Shown here piece by piece: positions 10,576 to 20,566 of a DNA stretch of 64,000 nt. A model generated the notes under the pieces. That model saw nothing but the letters and a program-made list of their open reading frames with translations. It was not told the origin of the DNA and searched no databases. The stretch lies in assembly GCF_042100115.1 (NCBI RefSeq), contig NC_091274.1, positions 1,426,001-1,490,000 on the forward strand. Direction: 5' to 3'. The stretch is from Alternaria dauci. Taxonomy: Eukaryota; Ascomycota; Dothideomycetes; Pleosporales; Pleosporaceae. A program made the position numbers and the translations under genes. How positions within the stretch are numbered: position 1 is the first letter of the stretch; each line of letters opens with the position of its first letter.

Positions 10576-13161
10576 CTACGCCCTCATGACGTTATCCAGT
10601 TTTTCTTTGAACGCTGCCTCAATCAGACCGAGTTGCGCGCGCGTCGCAGTCATGCTCGCCATGAGATAGATAACATTGCCCAATATGCGCGAATGGATCT
10701 GAACCTGTGATTCGGATACGTCATGTAGTAGAGCGTCTCGAAGACCAACCGCTGCTGAAGAATTATAACCTAGGCCGTGTTAATTGCAAAACATAGGGGA
10801 GACCGGTATGACGTACCCGAGCCATCTTCATCAATTAGTGATACTGCCAGGACGGAGCCCAGAGCGTTCACATGCTCGACCCTTTCGTGTCCTGACACGC
10901 TTTCTACAAAGGATTTGGACCACATACTCCAGGTGCACTCATCTCTTTTTCCTTCTCTGGTTTTTGCGCTCAACTTTTGAAGTTTGGGTGACCATGGCAG
11001 CCTGAATTCATCCCACTCCTCGCCAGTGTGCAAGCGCTTCATGGTCTCTAGGCTCCTGTTTGCAACATGGCATCCCACTGCATGAGCAGTATAACTGTGT
11101 CCATGGAGGAGAGCTTCCGACTTCTCGTCGCCCCAGAAGGCTTGAAAAATGGAGTCGCTTGCGGCCGTGATCGAAAGCGGAAGCAGACCTCCGGTGAGTA
11201 ACTTGGCATTTACGCTGATGTCAGGATGGACGTTGAGGAATGAGGCAGCAGAAAAGCGACCCAGACGATACAGCCCCGTGAACACCTCGTCGAACATAAC
11301 GGGAAGGCCAGACCAAGCGAGCCTGTCTTCGGTCTGAGGATCTGCGGCTTTGGAGCCGTTTGCGAAATCGTAGCGACGGACGACGCGCACCAGACTTTGC
11401 TGGAAGAGCGGATCTACGAATAGCATACCTCCAGCCCCAAGAACCACGGGCTCTAGAACTAACGCACCAAATTTTCTACCCTGTTTTTTTACCAGTTCGT
11501 CTAGCGTTTTCTCAATATAGGCCTCGTAACGGACTGCTGTGCCTCTGGCAGCAAAATCGAATATGTCATCTTGGTCTTCGAAAGATTGACCTGGACCTAG
11601 CTCTTTCTCCATACCTCTGGGCGGTTCAACTACCCATCGACCATTTTTGAGTTTGAATGTTGGATAGTCAAACCAGAAGCCGCGCCCACGATACCAGTCA
11701 ACCTTCTCGTTGAAGACACATGGCTCGGAAGCATCCATGGCACCGATTGTGTCTCCGTGATAACTGCCTTTGAGACCAATGATACCTATGGACTCTTTTG
11801 TGCTGTCCCAGTCGTAGCGCTTGCTAGCAGCACGAAGCGCCATTTTGATACCAACTTCTGTCGCTGTGCTGCCGTTATCAGTGTAGAAGACTTTCCGCAA
11901 ACGGGGTTCGTTTCCACTGTTCCCATTGCGAAGGATATTCTCCGCCAGAGTAAGCGCAGGTTGGTGTGTGGCACCAGCGAACATGACATGACCAAATCGT
12001 CCTGCTGCATATGCTGCTTCCAGCGCCAATCGGGGGTTTCCATGTCCAAGACCTTGCGTCCACCATGACGCTGAGCCGTCGAATGCAGGATACAAGATCT
12101 GGTTCTCAGCATGGGGCTCCTCATCATTACCCTTGCGTTTGACCTGAAAATAGTCGCCATACGCAGAATCTATAGTCATGATATCTTCTGCGCTCTTTAC
12201 ATGCTTGTGCTGCGTGAATGGATGCCAGATCGCCTTCTCTGTTCTGTGTGGCATAGTCCCCATATCGATGATCCGCCTTTGATGGCGTTCATTCAGCCAT
12301 TCAGCAACGGTGTACATTGCCTTGCCATCACTTTGCGATGTGTAGTACTTTTGCATGATCTCCGTCTCTTCCTTTGTCCCTGGTCCGGTACCTTGGAGAT
12401 CTGGAATCCATGGTAGAATCAAAGTCGATATTCCCATATCCTTGAAGTACTCCTGCAAATACGGTGCGTTCTTATACTGACTTTTGTCGTCGAAACATAT
12501 TACAGCGTCGATATCATATCCTCGTATCTTCAAAGATTCTGCAGCTGATATGGTTGAGCCGATACCCCCTAACCGATGGTCGCCTACGAGCACCGAGGGA
12601 AGCCGTAGTGGTCGGAAAATGTCCGCCTGCGGTGTGCCCGAAGGTCCTGGGCTGAGAACTCCGCCAGCCGTCTCGATGATTGAGAAACCCCTATACCCCC
12701 GCTCCAACGCATTTGCTTCTTGTTGGACGGTCTTGAAAACAGTTTGGCTGATGAGCTCATCGCTGGGCTTGGGCTGTCAACCACTGCTTGTAGAAGTGCG
12801 GCTACTGCGGCAAAACTCACAATGAGGTCTGCTCCTCTTGCCGCAATATGCGGACTTACAGCTTTATCGAATTTGAACAGTGTGGAAACCCGTTGGCCGC
12901 TATACTTGTGCACGTAGCTAATGTGCAGTCAGTCATATTGCAGACACTCGTCGGGATTTCCAACAGGTACACTGACCTATCATCGGCTTCATCAGCAGGA
13001 CCAGTGGATACGGGCTTGATGTATTGTACTTTCAACTTCGGGTGCTTGCTTACGTGGGCACCTAGGAGCGTCGAGAATACGGTCTTACCGACTCCTGTGT
13101 TGGCACCATAAATTTGCACTGCAACAGTGTTCTTCCATAATGCTCCTGGCACCTTCGCCAT
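10576..13161 (-). CDS. bioDA: Bifunctional dethiobiotin synthetase / DAPA aminotransferase
   Basis: This fused enzyme (810 residues) carries out two successive steps of biotin synthesis: transamination of 7-keto-8-aminopelargonate to DAPA, then ATP- and CO2-dependent ring closure to dethiobiotin. Exons: 12977-13161, 12821-12917, 10817-12773 and 10576-10769; introns are 47-59 nt. The N-terminal BioD domain has the P-loop GANTGVGKTVFS (about residues 19-30) and ETAGGVLSPGPSG. The C-terminal class III aminotransferase domain has WHPFTQHK, SWWTQGLGHGNP, GSYHGDTIGAMD, VMFDEVFTGLYRLG and the PLP-binding lysine in VNAKLLTGG (about residue 618). The order BioD-BioA is the usual fungal and plant fusion. 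It is transcribed divergently from the KAPA synthase gene 394 bases away, which suggests joint control. Confidence 0.95.
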
Positions 13162-13555
13162 GTCTTTGTCGCGTCCGGGCGGTGGTAGGTTGAGGAGTGT
13201 GCTATTGCCATCTGGCTGTAGCTGGCCAATGTGGGGAAGGCGCTACCGGTACGGTAACGGTAGGAGCGACGCGACTAGGCCGAGGCTAAGCATGCAGGTA
13301 CAAATGTAATGAGTCAACAACTGCATGGCCGCACGTCGGGCGGCACAGAGGGGTCGGCTTATGCAGTGTTTTAGCTAATGAGCATGTTTTTACTTTTGCA
13401 ACGTCTCAACGACGCGGCAATACGCGGCAGACCCCACGCTTACCTCCAGCTTTTCGTTGATGCTGCCACTCCACCCCCGTAGTCAGCTCCACGCCTTCAT
13501 CGATGGTCACGTTATCACTGGCCAAGTTCCATACTATCACAATTAACCACAAGAC
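13162..13555. promoter_or_regulatory. Divergent biotin-gene promoter region
   Basis: These 394 bases separate the start codons of bioDA (minus) and the KAPA synthase gene (plus). They must hold the regulatory sequence of both. I cannot name a specific operator. Confidence 0.55.
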
Positions 13556-14895
13556 ATGGGAGATGAAACGAACCCAATGCCGTTGCAAAGCAAGTTGCAA
13601 GAACTACTCGATCGTCGACGCACAAACTCAACACTCCGGAACCTGACCCTACCTGTTCTCGGTCAGACCGACTTCTCCTCCAACGACTTCCTCTCGCTCT
13701 CCAGTTCGCCCAAACTCAAGTCGTTATACATTCAGGAGCTACAAAAGACTAGTCTTCCACTGGGCAGCGGTGGATCAAGACTCCTGGATGGCAACTCGAT
13801 ATATGCTGAGCAACTTGAGCAGGAGATTGCGTGTTTTCATGGAGCTGAGGCAGGACTGCTCTTCAACAGTGGTTTCGACGCAAATGCAGGGTTCTTTGCG
13901 AGCGTGCCCCAGCCGGGAGATGTAGTAGTCTACGATGAACTTGTACATGCAAGTGTGCATGACGGCATGAGATTATCACGGGCAGCCAAGTTGATTGCCT
14001 TCGAACACAATTCCGTATCGGCCTTGAGGCAGGTCTTGCTAGGTCTTCTCACTGAGCAATATGGTGTACACGAAGGAAGATGCAATGTTTTCGTAGCATT
14101 GGAATCTATCTACAGCATGGACGGAGACGTATGCCCTTTGCAACAGATGGTCAGTGCAGTCGAAGAAGTTCTAGGTCATGAAAGAGGGTACGTCGTGGTG
14201 GATGAGGCGCACTCTACAGGTGTGCTGGGACCAGGGGGCAGGGGATTGGTGTGCGAACTAGGACTCGAAAAACGCATATTCGCAAGATTACACACTTTTG
14301 GGAAAGCCTTGGCAGCTAATGGAGGTACGTCTTCCCTTCCTGATAGCAGAGTATAGCACAAATGCTGACCACTGATATAGCAATCCTTCTGGGCTCGGAT
14401 ACCCTTCGGCATTACTTGATCAACTACGCACGTCCACTCATCTATACAACATTCCTGTCCTACCCCTCACTATCCCTTATCCGCTCTTCATATCGACTTC
14501 TCCGATCGGGGCAGAGTGTTGAGCTACAAGCTCATCTACAAAGTCTGACGCAGCATCTCTACACCAGCCTGACTCATCTCCAAAGACTCTCGAATACGGC
14601 TCATAGAGTCCTAACAATTCCGAGTGCATGTCCAAGATCGCCCATCTTTGCAGTGCAGCTAGCGAAGCCAAAGGTATTGGCGAGCTTCCTGCAAAGCCAC
14701 GGCATGATGGTTAGAGCTGTGGTACCACCGACAGTGCCAGTGGGTACTGCTAGAGTTAGAATCTGCTTACACGCCGGCAACACATCTGCGGATCTCGAGA
14801 GGCTTGTTCAACTCCTTGGAAGATGGTGTGAGAGTCAGGCAGCTGAGATGCAACAAGGTGATATACAGGAGCCAGTTGCGAGAGCCAAACTTTAG
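13556..14895 (+). CDS. bioF: KAPA synthase (8-amino-7-oxononanoate synthase) with PTS1 end
   Basis: This PLP-dependent alpha-oxoamine synthase joins pimeloyl-CoA and L-alanine to make 7-keto-8-aminopelargonate, the first committed ring-precursor step of biotin synthesis. Two exons (13556-14324 and 14381-14895) and a 56-nt intron give 427 residues. Family motifs are DFSSNDFLSLSS, GSGGSRLLDGN, GFDANAGFFASV, VVYDELVHASVHDG, VALESIYSMDGD and VVVDEAHSTGVLGPGGRG. The PLP lysine is in HTFGKALAANG (Lys250). The protein ends RAKL: AKL is a canonical PTS1, so peroxisomal location is expected, as reported for fungal and plant KAPA synthases. It converges on BIO2 with only 77 bases between stops. Confidence 0.93.
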
Positions 14896-14972
14896 CTTTG
14901 AATGAATGCCCAAGTGTTTTTTTACTTTGTAATCGTTTTATAGTAGCCGTCTTATGGCGACTAGCATGGCCC

Positions 14973-16288
14973 TCAAGCAAGTGCCTGAACCGTTGCCTCT
15001 GCTTCAGCAGCAGCAACAACTGCCTCTGCCTCATCCTGCCCGGGAAGCTTGCGCCTCTCTCCAATTGTCTCATCCATCTTCATTGGCCTGAGTCCCCATC
15101 TACCAAACATGGCCTTGTCCTCTTCCCAACCATTGCAAGCGGTAGTCAGCATTTTCTCGCCAGTGAAGACAGCATTGGCACCCGCTTGGAAACACATAAT
15201 CTGTTTCTCCTCGCGCATTGTGTGGCGACCAGCTGCCAGCCTGATAATAGTTTTTGGCATGACTAGGCGCGCAGTAGCGATGGTTCGCAGAATGGCGTCG
15301 AAGGAGATCGCCTCGGTCTCTCCAAGTGGAGTACCTTTGATTGGAACCAGGGCATTGACTGGAAAGGATTCAGGGTGGGCGGGCAACGTCGCAACGGTGT
15401 GAATGAGACCGACGTGGTCACGAGCCTTCTCCCCCAGACCAAGTATACCGCCAGTGCACACGTGGATGCCAGCCTCTTGAACGTTCTTGATGGTGTTGAG
15501 TCGCTCATCGTACGTGCGAGTTGTGATGACACTCGGGTAGTGCTCCCGACTAGTGTCAACATTATGGTTGTATGCAGTCAGCCCAGCGTCTTTGAGTTCC
15601 TTCGCTTGCGCAGCATCGACCATGCCCAAGGTAACACACGCCTCCATTCCCATGCCACGTACGCCCTTGATCATTTCCTTGATGTTCTTGAGATTCGTCT
15701 TGCGACCTCGCATGTCTCTCCAGGCAGCACCCATGCAGAATCTCGAGCTCCCATTTTCTTTGGCAATTCGCGCAGCTTCGAGAACGGAATCAACTGAAGA
15801 CAGTTTCGTAGCTTTCAGACCGGTGTCGTAACGCGATGACTGCGCACAGTAGGAGCAATCCTCGCTACAACCTCCTGTTTTGATGTTGAAGAGTGTACAC
15901 ATCTGGATGGCTGCGGGGTCATGGAAGCGCCGGTGCACCGAAGCCTGCAGTGAGATTGATAAGACACTGAATCTCCAGATTGCAACAGAGTTGCTGGACA
16001 TACCGATGCATATGTGAGATCTATCAGCGAAGTGTTGTAGACTTCGGAGATCTCCTCCTTTGTCCAGTTGGTCCTCGGAGCACTGGCATGGAGTGCATTC
16101 TCAAAGACGGAGCCTGGCGTGGCCACAGAGCGTAATTGTTGAGTTCCTGGGTCGACTGGGGTATCGAGAACAGTACTGAAGAAGCGGGCGATGTGCAGCG
16201 AGCGAGGGGTGAGCGTCAGGCCACGGCCTGTACGAAGCAGCGCTCTTTGGGCCATGGTGAAGGTCTGCTGAATCTCGACACGAGACAT
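14973..16288 (-). CDS. BIO2: Biotin synthase (radical SAM)
   Basis: This enzyme catalyses sulfur insertion into dethiobiotin, the last step of biotin synthesis, in mitochondria. Exons 16004-16288 and 14973-15944 with a 59-nt intron give 418 residues. The radical-SAM cysteines are C121, C125 and C128 in GGCSEDCSYCAQSSRY. VHRRFHDPAAIQMCTLFNIK, AYNHNVDTSREHYP, GGILGLGE and LVPIKGTPLG are hallmarks of the family. The N-terminus is basic and Ser/Thr-rich (MAQRALLRTGRGLTLTPRSL), fitting a mitochondrial presequence. A second in-frame ATG at residue 12 may be the true start. The extreme C-terminus is an Ala/Glu-rich tail. It lies tail to tail with the KAPA synthase gene. Confidence 0.95.
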
Positions 16289-16607
16289 TGAAACTACGTA
16301 CAGTCAACGGGTGCTTCGAACTAGCTGGCCACCGTCTACGGGAAACGGCTCCAGGGATCCCAGGAACGCGTCGGCGTGCTCTGGTAGATCAGCGTGGGAC
16401 TTCCGCCAATCAGAGCCGAGATGATCAAGCGCGGGGTTCCGTGGCGCCTTTACATTATACCAGCTGGCTAGACCGAGCGGTTCAGCCAAAAGCGCCGAGG
16501 TAATACTGTTCAGCACTGGCGAGCATCGCTAAAGTTCGCCATCCCAAGCTGCCATTAGACTTCCCGACGTCTGCCTCAACAGAATAGACGTGCAAAATTA
16601 ACATCGA
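16289..16607. other. Upstream region of BIO2
   Basis: About 320 bases lie between the BIO2 start and the stop of the aconitase-family gene, both on the minus strand. No gene is seen. Confidence 0.5.
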
Positions 16608-19010
16608 TCAACAACCTCCCCTCAAGACTGTCTGCTTGATATGGTTCAGCGCACTTCCTGCTCTCAACCACCTCAATTGCCCCTCGCTGTAACTATGGTT
16701 GAGCCGTGCGACCCACTCTCCTGCATGCGCGCATTCTACGCGCATGCTAGCCTGCCTTCCCGGTCGTAGCTCGCCGTCTTCGACACCTTGTAGCGTAATA
16801 CGATCGCCCAACTGGATACGGTCGTAGTCTCGGGGATCTGCAAATGTCAAAGGAAGCATGCCTTGCTTCTTGAGATTCGTCTCGTGTATCCTGGCAAAAG
16901 AGCGTGCTATGATTGCCACACCACCGAGGAAACGCGGCTCTATGGCGGCGTGCTCGCGCGACGATCCTTCGCCGTAGTTATCATCGCCGACGATGCACCA
17001 CCTTACTCCTCGATCACGCAGGTCTCGGGCGACTTCATGGATAAGACTGGCCTCTTTGGTCAGTGGGTGGATGGTGTGGCCGAGCAACCGAGAGTCGGAG
17101 GAGAGAAAGGCGTTTGAAGCTGCGAGAAGCATGTTGTGACTAATGTTCTCAAGATGGCCTCGGTACTTGTACCAAGGGCCTGCTGGAGATATGTGATCAG
17201 TCATACACTTCCCCTTGACCTTGGCGAGAATCGACATATCTTTCGCACAGCCTGGAGACCAGGGTTTGAATGGCTCGAGCAGCTGCAGGCGTTCGGATTT
17301 TGGGTCGATGTCGACGGCCACATGGTCGGCATCATGAATTGGAGCCTGGTAAAAGTCCTCGCCGACGGCGAACTGCAAAGGTAGCTCAACATCTGTTGGC
17401 GCCGTAAATCGGAACCCTTCTGCAGATCCTTCAATTGAAAGGGAATCGATAATAGGGTTGAAATTTAATCTTCCAGCGTAGGCGAAGGCGGTAACCATTT
17501 CTGGAGAAGTCACAAATGAGCAGGTCTCTGGATTTCCGTCGTGTCGACCGACAAAATTGCGGTTGAAGCTTGACACTACTGTGTTTCGCTCACGACCCTT
17601 GACGTCGACATCTGTACGCTGCCATTGTCCGACGCACGGGCCACACGTACTGCTCAGCACAACAGCGCCGGCATCGCGTAACGTCTGGAGGATCCCCTCT
17701 GATTCTGCAGTTGCACGTATATCTTCGCTACCCGGTGAGATCAGGAATGGCGTCTTCACACGCGGCAAACCAGCAGCCTTGGCTTGAATGACAAGCTGTG
17801 ACGTTTTGTACAGATCCTCGTATGAACTATTAGTACAACTGCCTACCATGGCATGACTGATTTCGACAGGCCAGTCATTGTTTGTCACAGCATTCTTCAT
17901 TTGTGAAAGAGGATGCGAGAGGTCCGGTGTGAAAGGGCCATTGATATGTGGCTCCAAGGAGTCTAGGTCGATTTCAATAACAGCGTCATAATGCTTCTCT
18001 GAGCCCTCGTCTGCTGTCAACAGAACATCCTTGTAGCTGTTTGCCAGACGCGCGATATCCTCACGTTTTGTCACCGAAAGATAACGGTATGTAGCCTCGG
18101 TGTAGGGAAAGATGCAGGAAGTTGATCCAATCTCAGCTGACATGTTGCAGACTGTCGCCATAGCTGTTGCGCCTAGTGTCTCTGTGCCTGGACCGAGGAA
18201 CTCGAGAACTTTGCCTTTTCTACCAGAGACAGAGAGTATACCCGCAAGTTTGCAGATTATATCTTTGCTCGAGGCCCAGCCCTGCAGACGGCCCGTAAGT
18301 CGTACGCCTACAACCTGTGGACACATGAGCTCCCAAGGCATGCCAGCCATTGCATCAACTGCATCCGAGCCTCCGACACCAATTCCCAGCATACCCATGC
18401 CGCCGGCATTAGGCGTGTGAGAGTCTGTCCCGATGATCAGTCCACCAGGAAAAGCATAGTTCTCAAAAATGGTAGTGTGGATGATGCCAGCTCCCGGTTT
18501 CCACCAGCCGATACCATATTTCTTTGATGCGCTGCTCAAGAAGGCGTAAACCTCTTGATGCTCTTTTCTTCCACGGATCAGGTCATCTACAGCGCCGTCG
18601 CGTGATACAATGAGGTGGTCGCTGTGTACTGTAGTGGGTATTTGTACTTTCGGAAGGCCTGCGCTGATAAACTGCAGCAATGCCATCGTCGCCGTCGCGT
18701 CATGACATGCGACTCTATCAGGTCGGAGATGCAATAGCGTCTCTCCACGCCGGATTTCGTCCAAAGACCAGTGGTGTTCAGTCGAGGCATACAGATGGCT
18801 GTAGAGTACCTTCTCCGCCAGGGTCAGCGGGCGCTGCGAACCATGCTTGATAGACCTGAGCCGCAGGATTTGTCAGTCGTAGTCGAGCGGTGTGTCTACA
18901 TCCAGAAGACTGATCGGTACCCGCGGTACGTGTGTAGCCAAGCTCCTGACATGGCAATTGGGGTGTCCATGTTGGAAGCATCTCCGCGTGGCAGTTTTAG
19001 AGACGAACAT
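16608..19010 (-). CDS. Aconitase-family hydratase, 5' part interrupted by in-frame TGA
   Basis: This is a 4Fe-4S aconitase-type dehydratase. The core is complete: LRPDRVACHDATATM, TVHSDHLIV, GTDSHTPNAGGMGMLGIGVGG, MVGSCTNSSYED and SSTCGPCVGQW (cluster cysteines), SSFNRNFVGRHDGN, KCMTDHISPAGPW and GEGSSREHAAIEPRFLGG. Upstream, the same frame continues through IKHGSQRPLTLAEKVLYSHL, which matches the conserved aconitase N-terminus. It can be followed to ATG 19010 with a basic, mitochondria-like start, but a TGA sits at 18873-18875. Either this is a nonsense change (CGA to TGA) or the TGA lies in an intron whose donor I could not place in frame. Without the conserved start the nearest downstream ATG would delete the N-terminal core. 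It sits beside the biotin genes. The substrate could be citrate or a longer analogue. Confidence 0.8.
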
Positions 19011-19852
19011 GAATTCGCGACAAAACAGAAATAGTACAAGAGATTATGCTTGTGTAAGCCATGTTGGCAACGGAGTGTAGCAGCGCAGGTCGGGAAGATG
19101 ATCCTCATCACCATAGCTCGGTCGGCCTTTGACACCAGCGCTAAGATGCCGGGGCATTCGCAGCCAAACGCCGCCGCCGGAGCTACAAATAGCGCCAGCC
19201 CTGACAGCTGGTCACACTCAAGACCAGGCTTTATCAGCCCTTACAAGCTCCTCTTCTACGCTGACTCCGCCTTGACTATCAATTCATATCGCCAACATGT
19301 AGCCAACATTACTCGCGCTGATACCATTGGAGAAGTTTATGATTGAGTTGTTCAGTAGCCTGGGATTAATTAGGACGCCTCGGACGGCACCGTACGTGAA
19401 CAGCGCGCGATTACCTAAGTGTGTTATTTCCCAGTTTCTTTGAGACACTAGCATTAGGAAGATGCACCATGTGAATGAAGTGTTGTGTCTGGACGCGATA
19501 CATGTTCCGTTGTGTCGTTTGCCGCACAAGACGAAAGGGCGTACCAGGTGTGCATCTTCTGGCATTGACATCGGTGGTCAGAACAGAGAGGAGAGAAGCA
19601 CGACGTGGCTCTTGCTTGCTTGAACCACAATCATCTTGTGAAAGCATTCACATTGTCGCGTTGGTGTCGCGTTGGAGCGCAGAAGCTAGTGACGCAGATG
19701 CCCAGGTTCTACCGGAAGAGCCTTGAACACAGTCGATGACGTAGTGTCCCTTGCGCCCACCAAACTTCAGCACCCCCCATCAACATACACACCACAACAC
19801 CCGTCTGACTTTGGGTACCAAGCAGCTGTGCGCGCTCTCACCTTAACCAACC
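19011..19852. other. Intergenic stretch, divergent promoters
   Basis: This is the shared upstream region of the aconitase-family gene (minus) and the small membrane-protein gene (plus). A short 5' exon of the aconitase gene may lie here. I could not identify one. Confidence 0.45.
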
Positions 19853-20496
19853 ATGTTCTCACCCTCGATACACACCGTCAGCATATTCCAGCTTGGGCTC
19901 ACCTCGGCCCTCAGCGCCTACGGCCTCTACCTCTCCTACCAAAACATAACCCGCCTCCAGCAGTACGAAGAAAAGAGCGAAAAGGCTGCAGAATGGTCAA
20001 ACACGGCTGCACAGAGACTGCACAAGACCAGGTCAACGCAGACCAGCGGCACCGTGACAGTATGCTTGAATCCCCTTTCTAAACCCACCCGGAGATGGTA
20101 TTAACACAACAACAACTCTAGCTTCTACTTAGTTTCCTCACATCCACTGCCCTGCTCATAGTTCCCAGCCTTGCAACTACAAAAATACTCATCTGCGCTG
20201 GTGCTGCAAATGCCGCTGCTGCATATCTCTCCCGTGTGCACATGGCAAACTTCTGGAACGAAAAAAATCAAACCAAAATCCCGTTCGTCGACAACTTCAA
20301 TGAAGCGATACGGGGCAGCGAGCTCGTAGTCCTACTACTCGGTACATTGAGTCTGGGCTGGGCGGTAGCAGGAGGAGTATGGGCGGGTATGGCTAATGGC
20401 GGATCGGGGATACTAGGTCTGGGCGTTTGGGGTTTAGTTTTTGGTGGGAGAGTCATGTCTATTGCGCCGCAGATGGGGTGGACCAGCAGCGCGTAA
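19853..20496 (+). CDS. Small integral membrane protein, unknown function
   Basis: I do not recognise the family. Two exons (19853-20059 and 20122-20496; 62-nt intron with donor GTATGC and acceptor CTAG) give 193 residues. An N-terminal hydrophobic segment (about residues 10-28) precedes an amphipathic, charged stretch. After it come three further hydrophobic segments: LLSFLTSTALLIVPSLA, ICAGAANAAAAYL, and a long glycine-rich one, ELVVLLLGTLSLGWAVAGGV to GLGVWGLVFGG. About four membrane passes are likely. The splice join is needed, because the second exon begins with the second membrane segment. The neighbouring hydrolase gene converges on it with 70 bases between stops. Confidence 0.7.
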
Positions 20497-20566
20497 CACT
20501 CGAGGGTGAACCAACAAACCATCCCCAGTAATTTCATTTGATCGTTTGGGTATCCTAAACATTGAA

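Noticed and set aside
10770..10816. Read-through end of bioDA (..SYRSPLCFAINTA)
   Set aside because: This is intron 3. Splicing gives a 64-residue conserved aminotransferase tail ending at 10576.
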